Below the pieces are notes generated by a model, which worked only from the letters and a program-made list of their open reading frames with translations, was not told where the DNA came from and searched no databases. A stretch of 64,000 nucleotides of DNA, taken from NCBI GenBank assembly GCA_964420405.1, contig CAYQTL010000004.1, positions 1 to 64,000 of the forward strand, given 5' to 3'. The position numbers and the translations under genes are program-made. This DNA comes from CAYQTL01 sp964420405 (GTDB taxonomy: Bacteria; Acidobacteriota; Thermoanaerobaculia; Thermoanaerobaculales; Sulfomarinibacteraceae). The number at the start of each line of letters is the position of its first letter. The stretch's first letter is position 1. This document shows, piece by piece, positions 40,455 through 49,521 of the stretch.

Positions 40455-43400
40455 TCATCGCAGCACCTCCCGCCAGACGGCCCGCGCGAAGCGGGTGGCG
40501 TCGTCGACGAGGGTGTAGACGACGGGGATCACCGTCACGGTCAGGACCGTCGCCGACGCCAGCCCGCCGAGGAGCACGAGGCCGACCGGCGACCAGAACG
40601 CCGCCCGGCCCTCCGGCGATCCGAAGACCTGCGGCAGCACGAACGGCGCCACCATCGGCGACAGCCCGAGGATCGTGGTCATGGCGGTCATCACGATCGG
40701 CCGCAGCCGGTGGCGCCCGCCGAGGACCACCGCGTCGATCCGGCCGAGCCCCTGCCGCCGCAGGCGGTTGACCTGGTCCACCAGCACGATCGCGTTGTTG
40801 ACCACCAGGCCGGCGAGCATCACCAGACCGATGTCGGTGGTGCTCGAGTGGGGCTGGGACGTGATCCGCATGACCAGCGCCACGCCGATGAAGGCGAAGG
40901 GCACCGAGAACATGATCGTCAGCGGCTGGGCGAAGCTCTCGAACAGAGCCGCCATCACAAGGTAGACCAGCACCAGGGCGAACAGCAGCGTGAAGCCGGC
41001 CGCCGCCGCGTCCTCGCGTCCGTGCCGCCAGTCGTCGCCCTCGACGATCTCGTAGCCCGTCGGCAGCGTGATCGCAGCCGTTGTCCGCTCCACCGCCTGC
41101 CGGGCGATGAACGACGGAGTGCCCGAGTCGGTGTCGGCGGTGATCGTCACCTGCGCCCGGCGGTCGGTCCGCTCGATGGCCCGTGCCCCGGGGTGGGTCT
41201 CCACCGCCGACACCGCGCCGACCGTCAGGCCCGTCCCGGGCGCCGCGACCGGCAGCGTCGCGAGGGCGTCCACCGACTGCCCGCCGGGGTCGCCCTGACG
41301 GACGACGACGGGCAGCTCGCGCTCGTCGGCCTCGAGATACACCGCCGCCCTTGTGGACAGGGCCGACGCCACCGTCCGCCCCACCGCCATCGTCGACAGA
41401 CCGGCCTGGAGCAGCCGCTCGTCGTCGGGCCGGATCCAGACCTCCTCGGCGCCACTCTCCAGCGAGGTGTCGGCGCCGGCGATGCCCGGCACCGCGGCGA
41501 GAGCGTCGCGCACCCGGCCGGCGAGCTCCTCGAGCACCTCCATCCGGTCGCCCTCGAGCCGCACCTCCACCGCCGCGCCTGAACCCGACATGCCGCGGTG
41601 CATCCGCTCGAGGGTGTACTCGACCCCCGGCCGCTCGGGCAGCAGCGCCCGCACCGCGTCGCGGATCCGGCCGGTGTCGAGCTTCGCCGTCTCCTCCGGC
41701 GTGAGGTACAGGTCGAACCGGTTGCCGCCGCGCCATCCCCTGCGCCGGCCGCTCGACACCGCGTAGCTGTGGCTGATGTCGGCGATCTCCAGCTGGTCGC
41801 GGCGGTCGTCGAGCCGCTGGTAGATCTCGTCGAACAGCGCCCGTCTGGCGTCCAGGTCCATCGCCCGCGGAAGCTCGAGCTCGACGGTCACCTGCCGCTC
41901 CGGGCTCGGGAACGAGAACGAGCGGCCGATCCCACGGTACAGCCACCACGAGCCCGCGAGCAGCCCGACGACGACGATCGAGAAGGCGAGCCGGTGGCGC
42001 AACGCGAACCGCAGCCCGCACTCGTAGAGCGTCGTCACCCGTCCGCCGCCCTCCCCTTCGCGGCGGCCCTCCTCGCCCGACAGGATCCTCGCCGCCACCA
42101 TCGGCACCACCGTCAGCGCCACCAGCAACGACGCGACCATCACCACCACGACCGTCAGGCCGAGGCTCTTCATGAACAGGGCGAACCGCCCACCGGAGGC
42201 GAGGAAGGTCATCGGAAGGAACACGCAGATGGTCGTCAGGGTCGACGCCGCGATCGGCAGCGCGACCTCCGAGGCGCCGCGGAGCGTGGCGGTGCGGGCG
42301 TCCTCGCCGAGCTCCTGACGGTGGCGGAACACCGACTCGATGACCACGATCGAGCTGTCGACCAGCATCCCAACTGAAAGCATCAGGCCCATCAGGGAGA
42401 TGATGTTGAGGGTCAGGTCGGCCCAGCCGGCGACCCGCAGCAGGTACATGATCACGAAGGTCACGACCAGCGACACCGGGATCGCCAGGCCGACCAGCAG
42501 AGTGGTCCGGAGGCGCCGCAGGAAGGCGAACATGAACCCCATCGCCAACGCGCCGCCGAGCAGGCCGGTGTTGCGCAGCTCGGCGACACCCGCGCGCACG
42601 TCCTCGGAGTCGTCCCGGTAGATCCGCAGGTCCAGCCCCTCCGCCTCCGGAAGCGCGCGCAGCCGGTCGAGCTCGGCGCGAACCCGGTCGGCCATCTCCA
42701 GCAGGTTGGCGGTGGACGTCTTGTACAGGTGGACGTTGACCGACTCGCGGCCGTTGAGGAACTCGTACTCCTCGGGCTCGGGGTAGGCGTAGCGGACATC
42801 GGCGAGGTCCCCGATCCGCGCCGTCGCCGTCACCGGCAGGTCGCGGATCTGCTCCGGGCCGTCGAGCTTCCCGACCACCCGCACCAGCGACGCGGTCGAG
42901 CCCTCCCGGACGACGCCCACGCTTGCGTCGAGGTGGTTGGCGCGCAGCACCTCGGCGACCCGCCGCACGTCGACCCCGAGCGCCGTCAGCCGGTCTGGGT
43001 CGAGGTCCACGTGGATCTCGCGCGACAGCACACCCCGCAGCGAGACGTCGGCGACACCCTCGATCCGCTGGAGCCTCCGTGCCACCACATCTTCGGCGAA
43101 CCGGTACAGCCGGTCGCGCCGCCACGGCGCCGCCAACGTGAACCGGAACACCGGCCGATCGGTGGACTGGAACCGCCAGATCTGGACCCGCTCGAGGTCG
43201 TCGGGAAGGCTGCCCCGGACCCGGTCGACCCGGTCGCGCACCTCCACCGCCGCCAGGTCCATGTCGGTACCGTCGGGGAACGCCAGCCGCACCGAGCCCG
43301 ACGCCGCGGTGGCCGACGCCGAGATCGACTCGACTCCGGTGACGGTGCCGAGCGCGTCCTCGAGCGGCCGCACGATCAGCCGCTCGATCTCCTCGGGAGA

Positions 43401-43625
43401 GGACGACGGGTACGGCGCCACCACCGAGATGTGGGACGAGGAGAACGTCGGCAGGAACTCGAGCGGAAGGCGTTCGAGGGACAGCCATCCCATCACGACC
43501 ACCCCGAGCACCGCCATCGCCATCGTCACCCGGCGCTCGACCGAGAACCGGACGATCGGGTTGACCGATTCGAGGTCGGGCGGGGCGGTCTGGTCGCCAC
43601 CACGGCGGTCGTCTGCGCGCGTCAT
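40455..43625 (-). CDS. RND-family efflux pump, inner-membrane subunit (first of two)
   Basis: A 1056-residue RND transporter. Helix 1 is VERRVTMAMAVLGVVVMGWL, followed by LPTFSSSHISVVAPYPSSSP. Helix 4 carries LSVGMLVDSSIVVIESVF, where AcrB has Asp-Asp; here it is Asp-Ser, so proton coupling may differ or be shared with the second pump. The typical TLTTICVFLPMTFL and the C-terminal NNAIVLVDQVNRLRRQG are present. An Arg-Gly-rich stretch (SGRRRGWRGGN) lies in the second porter loop. It is first in the order pump, adaptor, pump, MshEN protein, TolC-like channel. ATG 43625 gives the usual N-terminus. Confidence 0.9.
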   Translation of the reverse strand: MTRADDRRGGDQTAPPDLESVNPIVRFSVERRVTMAMAVLGVVVMGWLSLERLPLEFLPTFSSSHISVVAPYPSSSPEEIERLIVRPLEDALGTVTGVESISASATAASGSVRLAFPDGTDMDLAAVEVRDRVDRVRGSLPDDLERVQIWRFQSTDRPVFRFTLAAPWRRDRLYRFAEDVVARRLQRIEGVADVSLRGVLSREIHVDLDPDRLTALGVDVRRVAEVLRANHLDASVGVVREGSTASLVRVVGKLDGPEQIRDLPVTATARIGDLADVRYAYPEPEEYEFLNGRESVNVHLYKTSTANLLEMADRVRAELDRLRALPEAEGLDLRIYRDDSEDVRAGVAELRNTGLLGGALAMGFMFAFLRRLRTTLLVGLAIPVSLVVTFVIMYLLRVAGWADLTLNIISLMGLMLSVGMLVDSSIVVIESVFRHRQELGEDARTATLRGASEVALPIAASTLTTICVFLPMTFLASGGRFALFMKSLGLTVVVVMVASLLVALTVVPMVAARILSGEEGRREGEGGGRVTTLYECGLRFALRHRLAFSIVVVGLLAGSWWLYRGIGRSFSFPSPERQVTVELELPRAMDLDARRALFDEIYQRLDDRRDQLEIADISHSYAVSSGRRRGWRGGNRFDLYLTPEETAKLDTGRIRDAVRALLPERPGVEYTLERMHRGMSGSGAAVEVRLEGDRMEVLEELAGRVRDALAAVPGIAGADTSLESGAEEVWIRPDDERLLQAGLSTMAVGRTVASALSTRAAVYLEADERELPVVVRQGDPGGQSVDALATLPVAAPGTGLTVGAVSAVETHPGARAIERTDRRAQVTITADTDSGTPSFIARQAVERTTAAITLPTGYEIVEGDDWRHGREDAAAAGFTLLFALVLVYLVMAALFESFAQPLTIMFSVPFAFIGVALVMRITSQPHSSTTDIGLVMLAGLVVNNAIVLVDQVNRLRRQGLGRIDAVVLGGRHRLRPIVMTAMTTILGLSPMVAPFVLPQVFGSPEGRAAFWSPVGLVLLGGLASATVLTVTVIPVVYTLVDDATRFARAVWREVLR

Positions 43626-43806
43626 CCCCTCCGCTGCGGCGGCCCCCTCGCCGCCCGCGCCCGCGAAGTGTGCCAGCACCCGCCTCAACCTGTGCGGTCC
43701 CGGTGTGAAGAAACGTAAAGCCGGCGAGCTGACCGCAGTGGCCTCCGGCCGCGACCACGGCGGGACCCGGCGGGTACCCTCCGCACTCCGCAGCCCGGCC
43801 GCCCGC

Positions 43807-46221
43807 TCACAGCGTGCTGAGGGGGTCGACGTCGACGATGCGGCGCACGGTGCGCGGGACCGCGGCGTCCTCGGCGCGCTCGAGAAGGCTGCGGAGGGTG
43901 TCGCGGTTGGACGCGGAGACCAGCAGCTGCCAGCGCCAGTGACCGCGGATCCGTTCGATCGGCGCCGGGGCGGGACCACGCAGGCGGGCGTTGTCGGGCA
44001 GCGGCACGAGGCTGGCGGCGCCGTCCTCGGCGGCGCCGCGGGCGGCGGCGCCGTCCTTCGACTCGTACCGCACCACGGCCATCCGCACCGCCGGCGGGTA
44101 GCCGAACGCCTGCCGGTAGCGGAGCTCGTCGGCGAGGAACGGCCGCACGTCGTGACGGCTCGCGTGGCGCACGGCCGGGTTCTCCGGGTGGTAGGTCTGG
44201 ATCACCACCCGGCCCGGGCGGTCGCCCCTCCCGGCGCGGCCGGCGACCTGGGTGAGCAGCTGGAAGGTCCGCTCGCCGGCCCGGAAGTCGGGCAGCGCCA
44301 GCAGGGCGTCGGCCGAGATCACGCCGGTCAGGGTCACCGCCGGGAAGTGGTGGCCCTTGGCGACCATCTGGGTGCCCACCAGGATCCGCAGCTCGCCGGC
44401 GGCGAACGCTCCGAGAACCTCCTCGAGCCCGTCGCGGCGCCGCACCGTGTCCCGGTCCAGGATCCCCACCGGCACGTCCGGCCAGCGCCGCATCACGTGG
44501 TCGGCGACCTTCTCGGTGCCGGCGCCGACCGGGTCGAGGAGGTCGCCGCCGCACGCCGGGCAGGTCGTCGGAGCCGTCGCGCGGCGGCCGCAGTAGTGAC
44601 ACCGCAGATCGCCGCTGCGCCGGTGGACCACCATCGACACCGAGCAGTCGGGGCACTCCACCCGGTGGCCGCAGTCGCGGCACAGCAGCTGCGGCGCCCA
44701 GCCGCGCCGGTGCATCAGCAGGATCACCTGCTCGCCGCGGCCGAGCGCGTCGTCGACCGCCTCCCGCAGCCGGCGCGACAGGAGGGTGCGGCCCTGCTCG
44801 CCCGGATCGGGCGGCTCGCCGCGCAGGTCGACGAGCTCGACCGACGGCAGGGTCCCGCCGGCGACCCGCTCCGACAGCACCAGCCGCTCGGCGAGGCCGC
44901 GCTCCACCAGCGCCGCCGCCTCGACCGACGGCGTCGCGGAGCACAGCAGCACCGGGATTCCGAGGCGCTGTCCAAGCACGAGCGCCAGGTCGCGAGCGTG
45001 GTAGCGCGGCGACTCCGCCTGCTTGTACGCCGAGTCCTGCTCCTCGTCCACCACGATCATGCCGAGCCGCCGGAGGGGGGCGAACAGGGCCGAGCGAGGA
45101 CCGACGACCACCCGCACCCGCCCGTCGTGGATCGACCGCCACTCGCGCCAGCGGTCGCCCTCGGACTGGGCCGAGTGGAGCACCGCCGCCTCCGAGCCGA
45201 ACCGCGCCTCGACCGCGCCGGAGGCGGCCGGCGTCAGACCGATCTCGGGCACCAGCACGATCCCGCTGCCGCCGCGCGCGAGCACCGTCTCCAGGCATCG
45301 GAGGTACACCTCGGTCTTGCCCGAGCCGGTGACGCCCTCGAGCAGGAACGGCGCGAAGCCTCCCAGGTCGACCGCTTCGCGGACCGCCGCCACCGCGGCC
45401 TGCTGCTCGGCGGTCGGCTCGATCGGCGACGTGCGCTGCGGCAGCCGCCAGATCGGCCGTCGCGCCGGCTTCTGGGTAAACCTCGACAGCAGGCCCTTCT
45501 CCTCGAGACCCCGGATCACCGACGGCGAGCAGCCGACGGCCTCGCGCGCCTCGGCCAGGTACGCCGGCCTCCCGAGCTCGGCGAGCCACTCGAGCAGCGC
45601 CCGCTGGCGGGAGGCGCGTCCCACCGCCTCGAGCTGGGCGTCGAGGTCGCCAGGCGTGCGCACGATGGCCGCCACCTCGGCCTCGGGGGCGCGGTCGCGG
45701 CGACGGTGCCGCGTGCGGGCGAGGCCCGCCTCGAGCAGCGCCTCGAGCGGCGATCTGGACACCGCGCCGGTGCGTGCGAGGAGCGTCGCGACGCCGAGAC
45801 GGCCGGTGCCCTGCAGCTCGGCGAGAAGCCGCCGCTGAACCGCCGGGAGGGTGGCGGGATCAGCACCGGCGCCACGGGTCGTCAGCTCGACCTCCTCGCG
45901 GTCGGTGCGCAGCAGGGCGGGCGGCAGCATCGCCGCGACGGTGGCGCCGAGGGGCGCGCGGTAGTAGCCGGAGACGAATCTCGCCAGCTCCAGCAGGTGC
46001 GGCGGCAGCACCGGCTCGGTGTCGAGCACCTCCGACACCGGCCGCAGCGAGGCGGGCTCCAGGTCCGTGGTCTGCCGGACCTCGACCACCAGGCCGGTCG
46101 CCGCCCGGCGGCGGACGGGCACCCGCACCCGCATCCCCACTGCCGCGAACCGCTCCATCCCCGCCGGAACCGAGTAGGTCAGCGGCTCCGGCGTCTTCGG
46201 CAGCGCCACGTCGACGAGCAT
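43807..46221 (-). CDS. priA: Primosomal protein N' (PriA helicase)
   Basis: PriA restarts collapsed replication forks. The 804-residue protein has the 3'-end-binding N-terminal domain, then Walker A GVTGSGKTEVY, helicase motif II VVDEEQDSAYKQ and the zinc-binding insertion (LLCRDCGHRVECPDCSV, LRCHYCGRRA, CPACGG). Motif V/VI regions VGTQMVAKGHHFPAVTL and TQVAGRAGRGDRPG follow. Motif II is DEEQ instead of the DEEH of E. coli. The ATG is preceded eight bases upstream by TACGAT with no Shine-Dalgarno, so the transcript may be leaderless. Identification is secure. Confidence 0.96.
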   Translation of the reverse strand: MLVDVALPKTPEPLTYSVPAGMERFAAVGMRVRVPVRRRAATGLVVEVRQTTDLEPASLRPVSEVLDTEPVLPPHLLELARFVSGYYRAPLGATVAAMLPPALLRTDREEVELTTRGAGADPATLPAVQRRLLAELQGTGRLGVATLLARTGAVSRSPLEALLEAGLARTRHRRRDRAPEAEVAAIVRTPGDLDAQLEAVGRASRQRALLEWLAELGRPAYLAEAREAVGCSPSVIRGLEEKGLLSRFTQKPARRPIWRLPQRTSPIEPTAEQQAAVAAVREAVDLGGFAPFLLEGVTGSGKTEVYLRCLETVLARGGSGIVLVPEIGLTPAASGAVEARFGSEAAVLHSAQSEGDRWREWRSIHDGRVRVVVGPRSALFAPLRRLGMIVVDEEQDSAYKQAESPRYHARDLALVLGQRLGIPVLLCSATPSVEAAALVERGLAERLVLSERVAGGTLPSVELVDLRGEPPDPGEQGRTLLSRRLREAVDDALGRGEQVILLMHRRGWAPQLLCRDCGHRVECPDCSVSMVVHRRSGDLRCHYCGRRATAPTTCPACGGDLLDPVGAGTEKVADHVMRRWPDVPVGILDRDTVRRRDGLEEVLGAFAAGELRILVGTQMVAKGHHFPAVTLTGVISADALLALPDFRAGERTFQLLTQVAGRAGRGDRPGRVVIQTYHPENPAVRHASRHDVRPFLADELRYRQAFGYPPAVRMAVVRYESKDGAAARGAAEDGAASLVPLPDNARLRGPAPAPIERIRGHWRWQLLVSASNRDTLRSLLERAEDAAVPRTVRRIVDVDPLSTL

Positions 46222-46278
46222 CGCCGGTCATCGTACGTCAGTGCGCCTCACGCCCCGATCCGGTACCCGGCCAGTGGT

Positions 46279-46480
46279 CCGATCCTGATCCCGATGACGA
46301 CGTCAGGGTCCCCTCCGACAGGGCGGCGGTTTACCCGCCGCCACCGTGGAACGGGCGTCCTGCAAACGGCGGGGGATGAATCACCGGCCCTGGGCACAAC
46401 GGCTGGACGCGGCGGCCGGGATCAACCTGGGCTGCGGCGGCCGCCGCTGCCGCTGATCGGGATCGGAACGGGGAACCCGA
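46279..46480. repeat. GTAGGGCGGCGG palindromic family, copy 1, flanked by inverted hexamer runs
   Basis: The core (46317-46392) begins AGGGCGGCGGTTTACCCGCC and ends GGGGGATGAATCACCGGCCC. It lies between a left GATCCTGATCCCGATG run and a right ATCGGGATCGGAACGG run. The outer arms also contain GACGTCAGGGTCCCCTCC on the left and CTGCGGCGG...CCGCTGCCGCT on the right, shared with the other two copies. No gene is seen here. Confidence 0.8.
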
Positions 46481-46491
46481 CCGGAGACCGG

Positions 46492-46908
46492 TCACTCCCG
46501 CGGAGGAACCTCCTCGAAGGAGGGCAGGTCGGGGACCGGGCGGTACCAGGGGGCGGCGGAGCCGACGTAGATGCTGCGCTCGGGCACGATCCCGGGGTCG
46601 TCGTCGAGGGCTCCCGCCGGCACCACCACCCAGCGCCCGTTGCGGGTCGTCCACGGCAGCGCCGAGCCGCAGCGGGTGCACCAGCAGCTGGAGAACGACT
46701 TCGCCTCCGGCAGCTCGAACCGCGCCACGAGATCCTCGCCCGCGGTCCAGGTCACCTGGTCGGGCCGCACCAGCAGGTGCGACGAGTGTGCGGAGCCGGT
46801 CTTCTTGCGGCACCGGCTGCAGTGGCAGTACTGGAACCACGACGCCGGCATCCCGACCTCGAACCGCACCTGGCCACACAGACACGAGCCCCGGACCGCC
46901 TCGCTCAT
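46492..46908 (-). CDS. GFA/CENP-V domain zinc protein
   Basis: A 138-residue protein of the glutathione-dependent formaldehyde-activating (GFA) family. The zinc-binding pattern is complete: GSCLCGQVRFEV at the N-terminus, YCHCSRCRKKTGS in the middle and SCWCTRCGSALP later. Most family members are not shown to act on formaldehyde, and the substrate is unknown. The ATG overlaps the stop of the alpha/beta hydrolase gene in ATGA, so both are co-translated. Confidence 0.9.
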   Translation of the reverse strand: MSEAVRGSCLCGQVRFEVGMPASWFQYCHCSRCRKKTGSAHSSHLLVRPDQVTWTAGEDLVARFELPEAKSFSSCWCTRCGSALPWTTRNGRWVVVPAGALDDDPGIVPERSIYVGSAAPWYRPVPDLPSFEEVPPRE

Positions 46909-47696
46909 GCTCCGGCTCCTCCTTCGTCGGAACCTGCGCCGACCTCGGCGAGCCACGCCAGCACCAGGTCGGCGACCTCCTCCCAGCCGGGTCCGTCGAG
47001 CACCCAGTGACCGCGCCCCGGCAGCTCGCGGTAGGTCGCCCGGTAGCGATCGGCCGCTCGCCGCACCACGTCCACCGGCACGATCCGATCCTCGGCCGCC
47101 CCCAGAGCCAGCACCGGGCACGGCGCCACCGGCGGGTCCACCGCCGACGCACGCCGCCGGTCGAGCAGCCAGAGGCCGATCTCCGCCGCCGCCCGGCCCG
47201 ACTCGTGGACGAACCGCTCCCAGATCGACCGCTGCAGCTCCTCCGGCAGGTGGCCCAGGGTCCCGTAGACCGCCTCGGAGAACGTCGGCCGCGCCGGCCT
47301 CCGCCAGAAACCCCAGCGGCTCAGGCTGCTCCAGAACGTCCGGATGGTCGACAGGTGCAGGGCGAACACCCCCGACGGCGGCGCCGGCGTGATCAGGACC
47401 GCGGCCCGCGCGAGACCCCGCACCGCCAGCTTCTGGGCGAGCAGACCGCCCATGGAGTGGCCCACCACCACGGGCAGATCGGGCAGCTCCCCGACGTGCC
47501 GGACCAGGTCGGCCTCGTAGTCGAGCACGCTCACCGTCCCGAGGCCCGGCGGCGGCGGCTCGGACGGATCGACGTCGTGCAGCCGCAGCGTCGGCGTCCG
47601 GACCCGGTGACCGGCGGCCTCGAACCGCGGCGCGAACCGCTCCCACGCCCACGCCGCCGCGAACATGCCGTGGATCATCACCACCGTCGTCGCCAT
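46905..47696 (-). CDS. Alpha/beta hydrolase
   Basis: A 263-residue serine hydrolase fold. The oxyanion strand VVMIHGMFAAAWAWERFAP is at the N-terminus, the nucleophile elbow GHSMGG is near residue 95, an acid residue is likely in ALGAAEDRIVP, and the catalytic His lies in ELPGRGHWVLDGPG near 235. The lid region is AHLSTIR-like and aromatic (FWSSLSRWGFWRR). GGGAGGGG seven bases upstream fixes the ATG. It is co-transcribed with the GFA-family gene. Substrate cannot be inferred; esterases, lipases and C-C hydrolases share these features. Confidence 0.87.
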   Translation of the reverse strand: MATTVVMIHGMFAAAWAWERFAPRFEAAGHRVRTPTLRLHDVDPSEPPPPGLGTVSVLDYEADLVRHVGELPDLPVVVGHSMGGLLAQKLAVRGLARAAVLITPAPPSGVFALHLSTIRTFWSSLSRWGFWRRPARPTFSEAVYGTLGHLPEELQRSIWERFVHESGRAAAEIGLWLLDRRRASAVDPPVAPCPVLALGAAEDRIVPVDVVRRAADRYRATYRELPGRGHWVLDGPGWEEVADLVLAWLAEVGAGSDEGGAGA

Positions 47697-47729
47697 CGGA
47701 TCCCCTCCCGGAGCGTACCACCCTCCCCC

Positions 47730-47992
47730 TTCCGATCCCGATCCCGTTCCCGATCGTGGGCGGTTCCGATCCCGATTCCGTTTCCGATCCCGACGGTGGT
47801 GGTCGGGATCAGCGGCAGCGACGGTCGCCGCAGCCGGGTTGATCCCTTCCGCCGGATTCAGCCCTTCCGCGTAGGGCCGGGGATTCATCCCCCGCCGTTT
47901 GCAGGACGACCGCCATTCCACGACGGCGGGTCAACCGCCGCCCTACGGGAGGGGATCCTGACGTTGTCATCGGGAACGGGATCGGGATCGGA
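47730..47992. repeat. GTAGGGCGGCGG palindromic family, copy 2 (reverse orientation), with hexamer runs
   Basis: A long left hexamer block (47730-47795) and a right block of GGGATC units (47968-47992) enclose the core (47870-47948), which is in the opposite orientation to the copies at 46317 and 52338. Its ends, GTAGGGCCGG and CCGCCCTACG, show the terminal inverted repeat well. No gene is seen in 47697-48048. Confidence 0.85.
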
Positions 47993-48048
47993 GGGTCCAC
48001 CGGGCCCCTGTGGTGACCGCGCGCGGCTGCATCCGGTACGCTCCCTCC

Positions 48049-48411
48049 ATGACGCCGCGCCGCGTGCACGGGGAGATCGAGGGGGACCGCGTCAACGTCC
48101 GCGACGAGGTCCACGCGCTCGTGCGGGGGATCCCCGAGGGCCGGGTGATGACCTACGGCCAGATCTCGACCCTGCTCGGCAGCCGGATCTCGCCGGTGGC
48201 GGTCGGCTGGATGCTGCACCGCTGCCCCGACGACGTGCCATGGCAGAGGGTGGTCAACGCCTCGGGGCGGTGCTCGACCGACCGCCTGCCCGACATGCCG
48301 CCGGGCCTTCAGCGCGCCATGCTCGAGGCCGAGGGCGTCGGCTTCCGGGTCGACGGCTCCATCGACCTCGAGGCGTACCGCTGGTGGCCTGCCGAGGGGC
48401 CGGCGAGCTGA
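48049..48411 (+). CDS. Alkyltransferase-like protein (MGMT family, no acceptor Cys)
   Basis: A 120-residue protein with the DNA-binding domain of O6-methylguanine methyltransferases: VHALVRGIPEGRVMTYGQIS, then SPVAVGWMLHRCPDDVPWQRVV. In active MGMT the acceptor motif is PCHRV; here it is PWQRV, so it cannot accept the alkyl group. Alkyltransferase-like proteins bind O6-alkylguanine, flip it and channel the lesion to nucleotide excision repair. TACGCT ends six bases before the ATG and there is no Shine-Dalgarno. It is flanked by repeat blocks on both sides. Confidence 0.9.
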   Translation: MTPRRVHGEIEGDRVNVRDEVHALVRGIPEGRVMTYGQISTLLGSRISPVAVGWMLHRCPDDVPWQRVVNASGRCSTDRLPDMPPGLQRAMLEAEGVGFRVDGSIDLEAYRWWPAEGPAS

Positions 48412-48427
48412 ACGGAACCCGTTCCGG

Positions 48428-48636
48428 ACCCGATCCCGATCCCGTTCCCGATCCCGTTCCCGATGACGCGAGCGATCCGACCGCCGCGACGCTCCTCGAG
48501 AGTGCTGGCACGCGGCCGGGAGCGCGCCCGTATCCGGTCCGTGCGCCCGCACGACCCCGTGTCGGCTTTCGCGTGCGCGGGCTGCGGCCGCCGGCGGGAG
48601 GGAAAGGGACCGGCACCATCGGGACCGGGATCGGAC
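48428..48636. repeat. Inverted pair of GATCCC hexamer runs between convergent genes
   Basis: The left run (48428-48466) alternates GATCCC and GTTCCC. The right run is shorter (48617-48636, ATCGGGACCGGGATCGG). The interior differs from the GTAGGGCGGCGG family. It lies between the converging alkyltransferase-like and nadC genes; no gene is seen in 48412-48647. Confidence 0.75.
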
Positions 48637-48647
48637 GAAACGCGCCT

Positions 48648-49517
<870 letters not shown>

Positions 49518-49521
49518 CGGC

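Noticed and set aside
48049..48411. Active O6-methylguanine-DNA methyltransferase
   Set aside because: The acceptor Cys is replaced by Trp in PWQRV.
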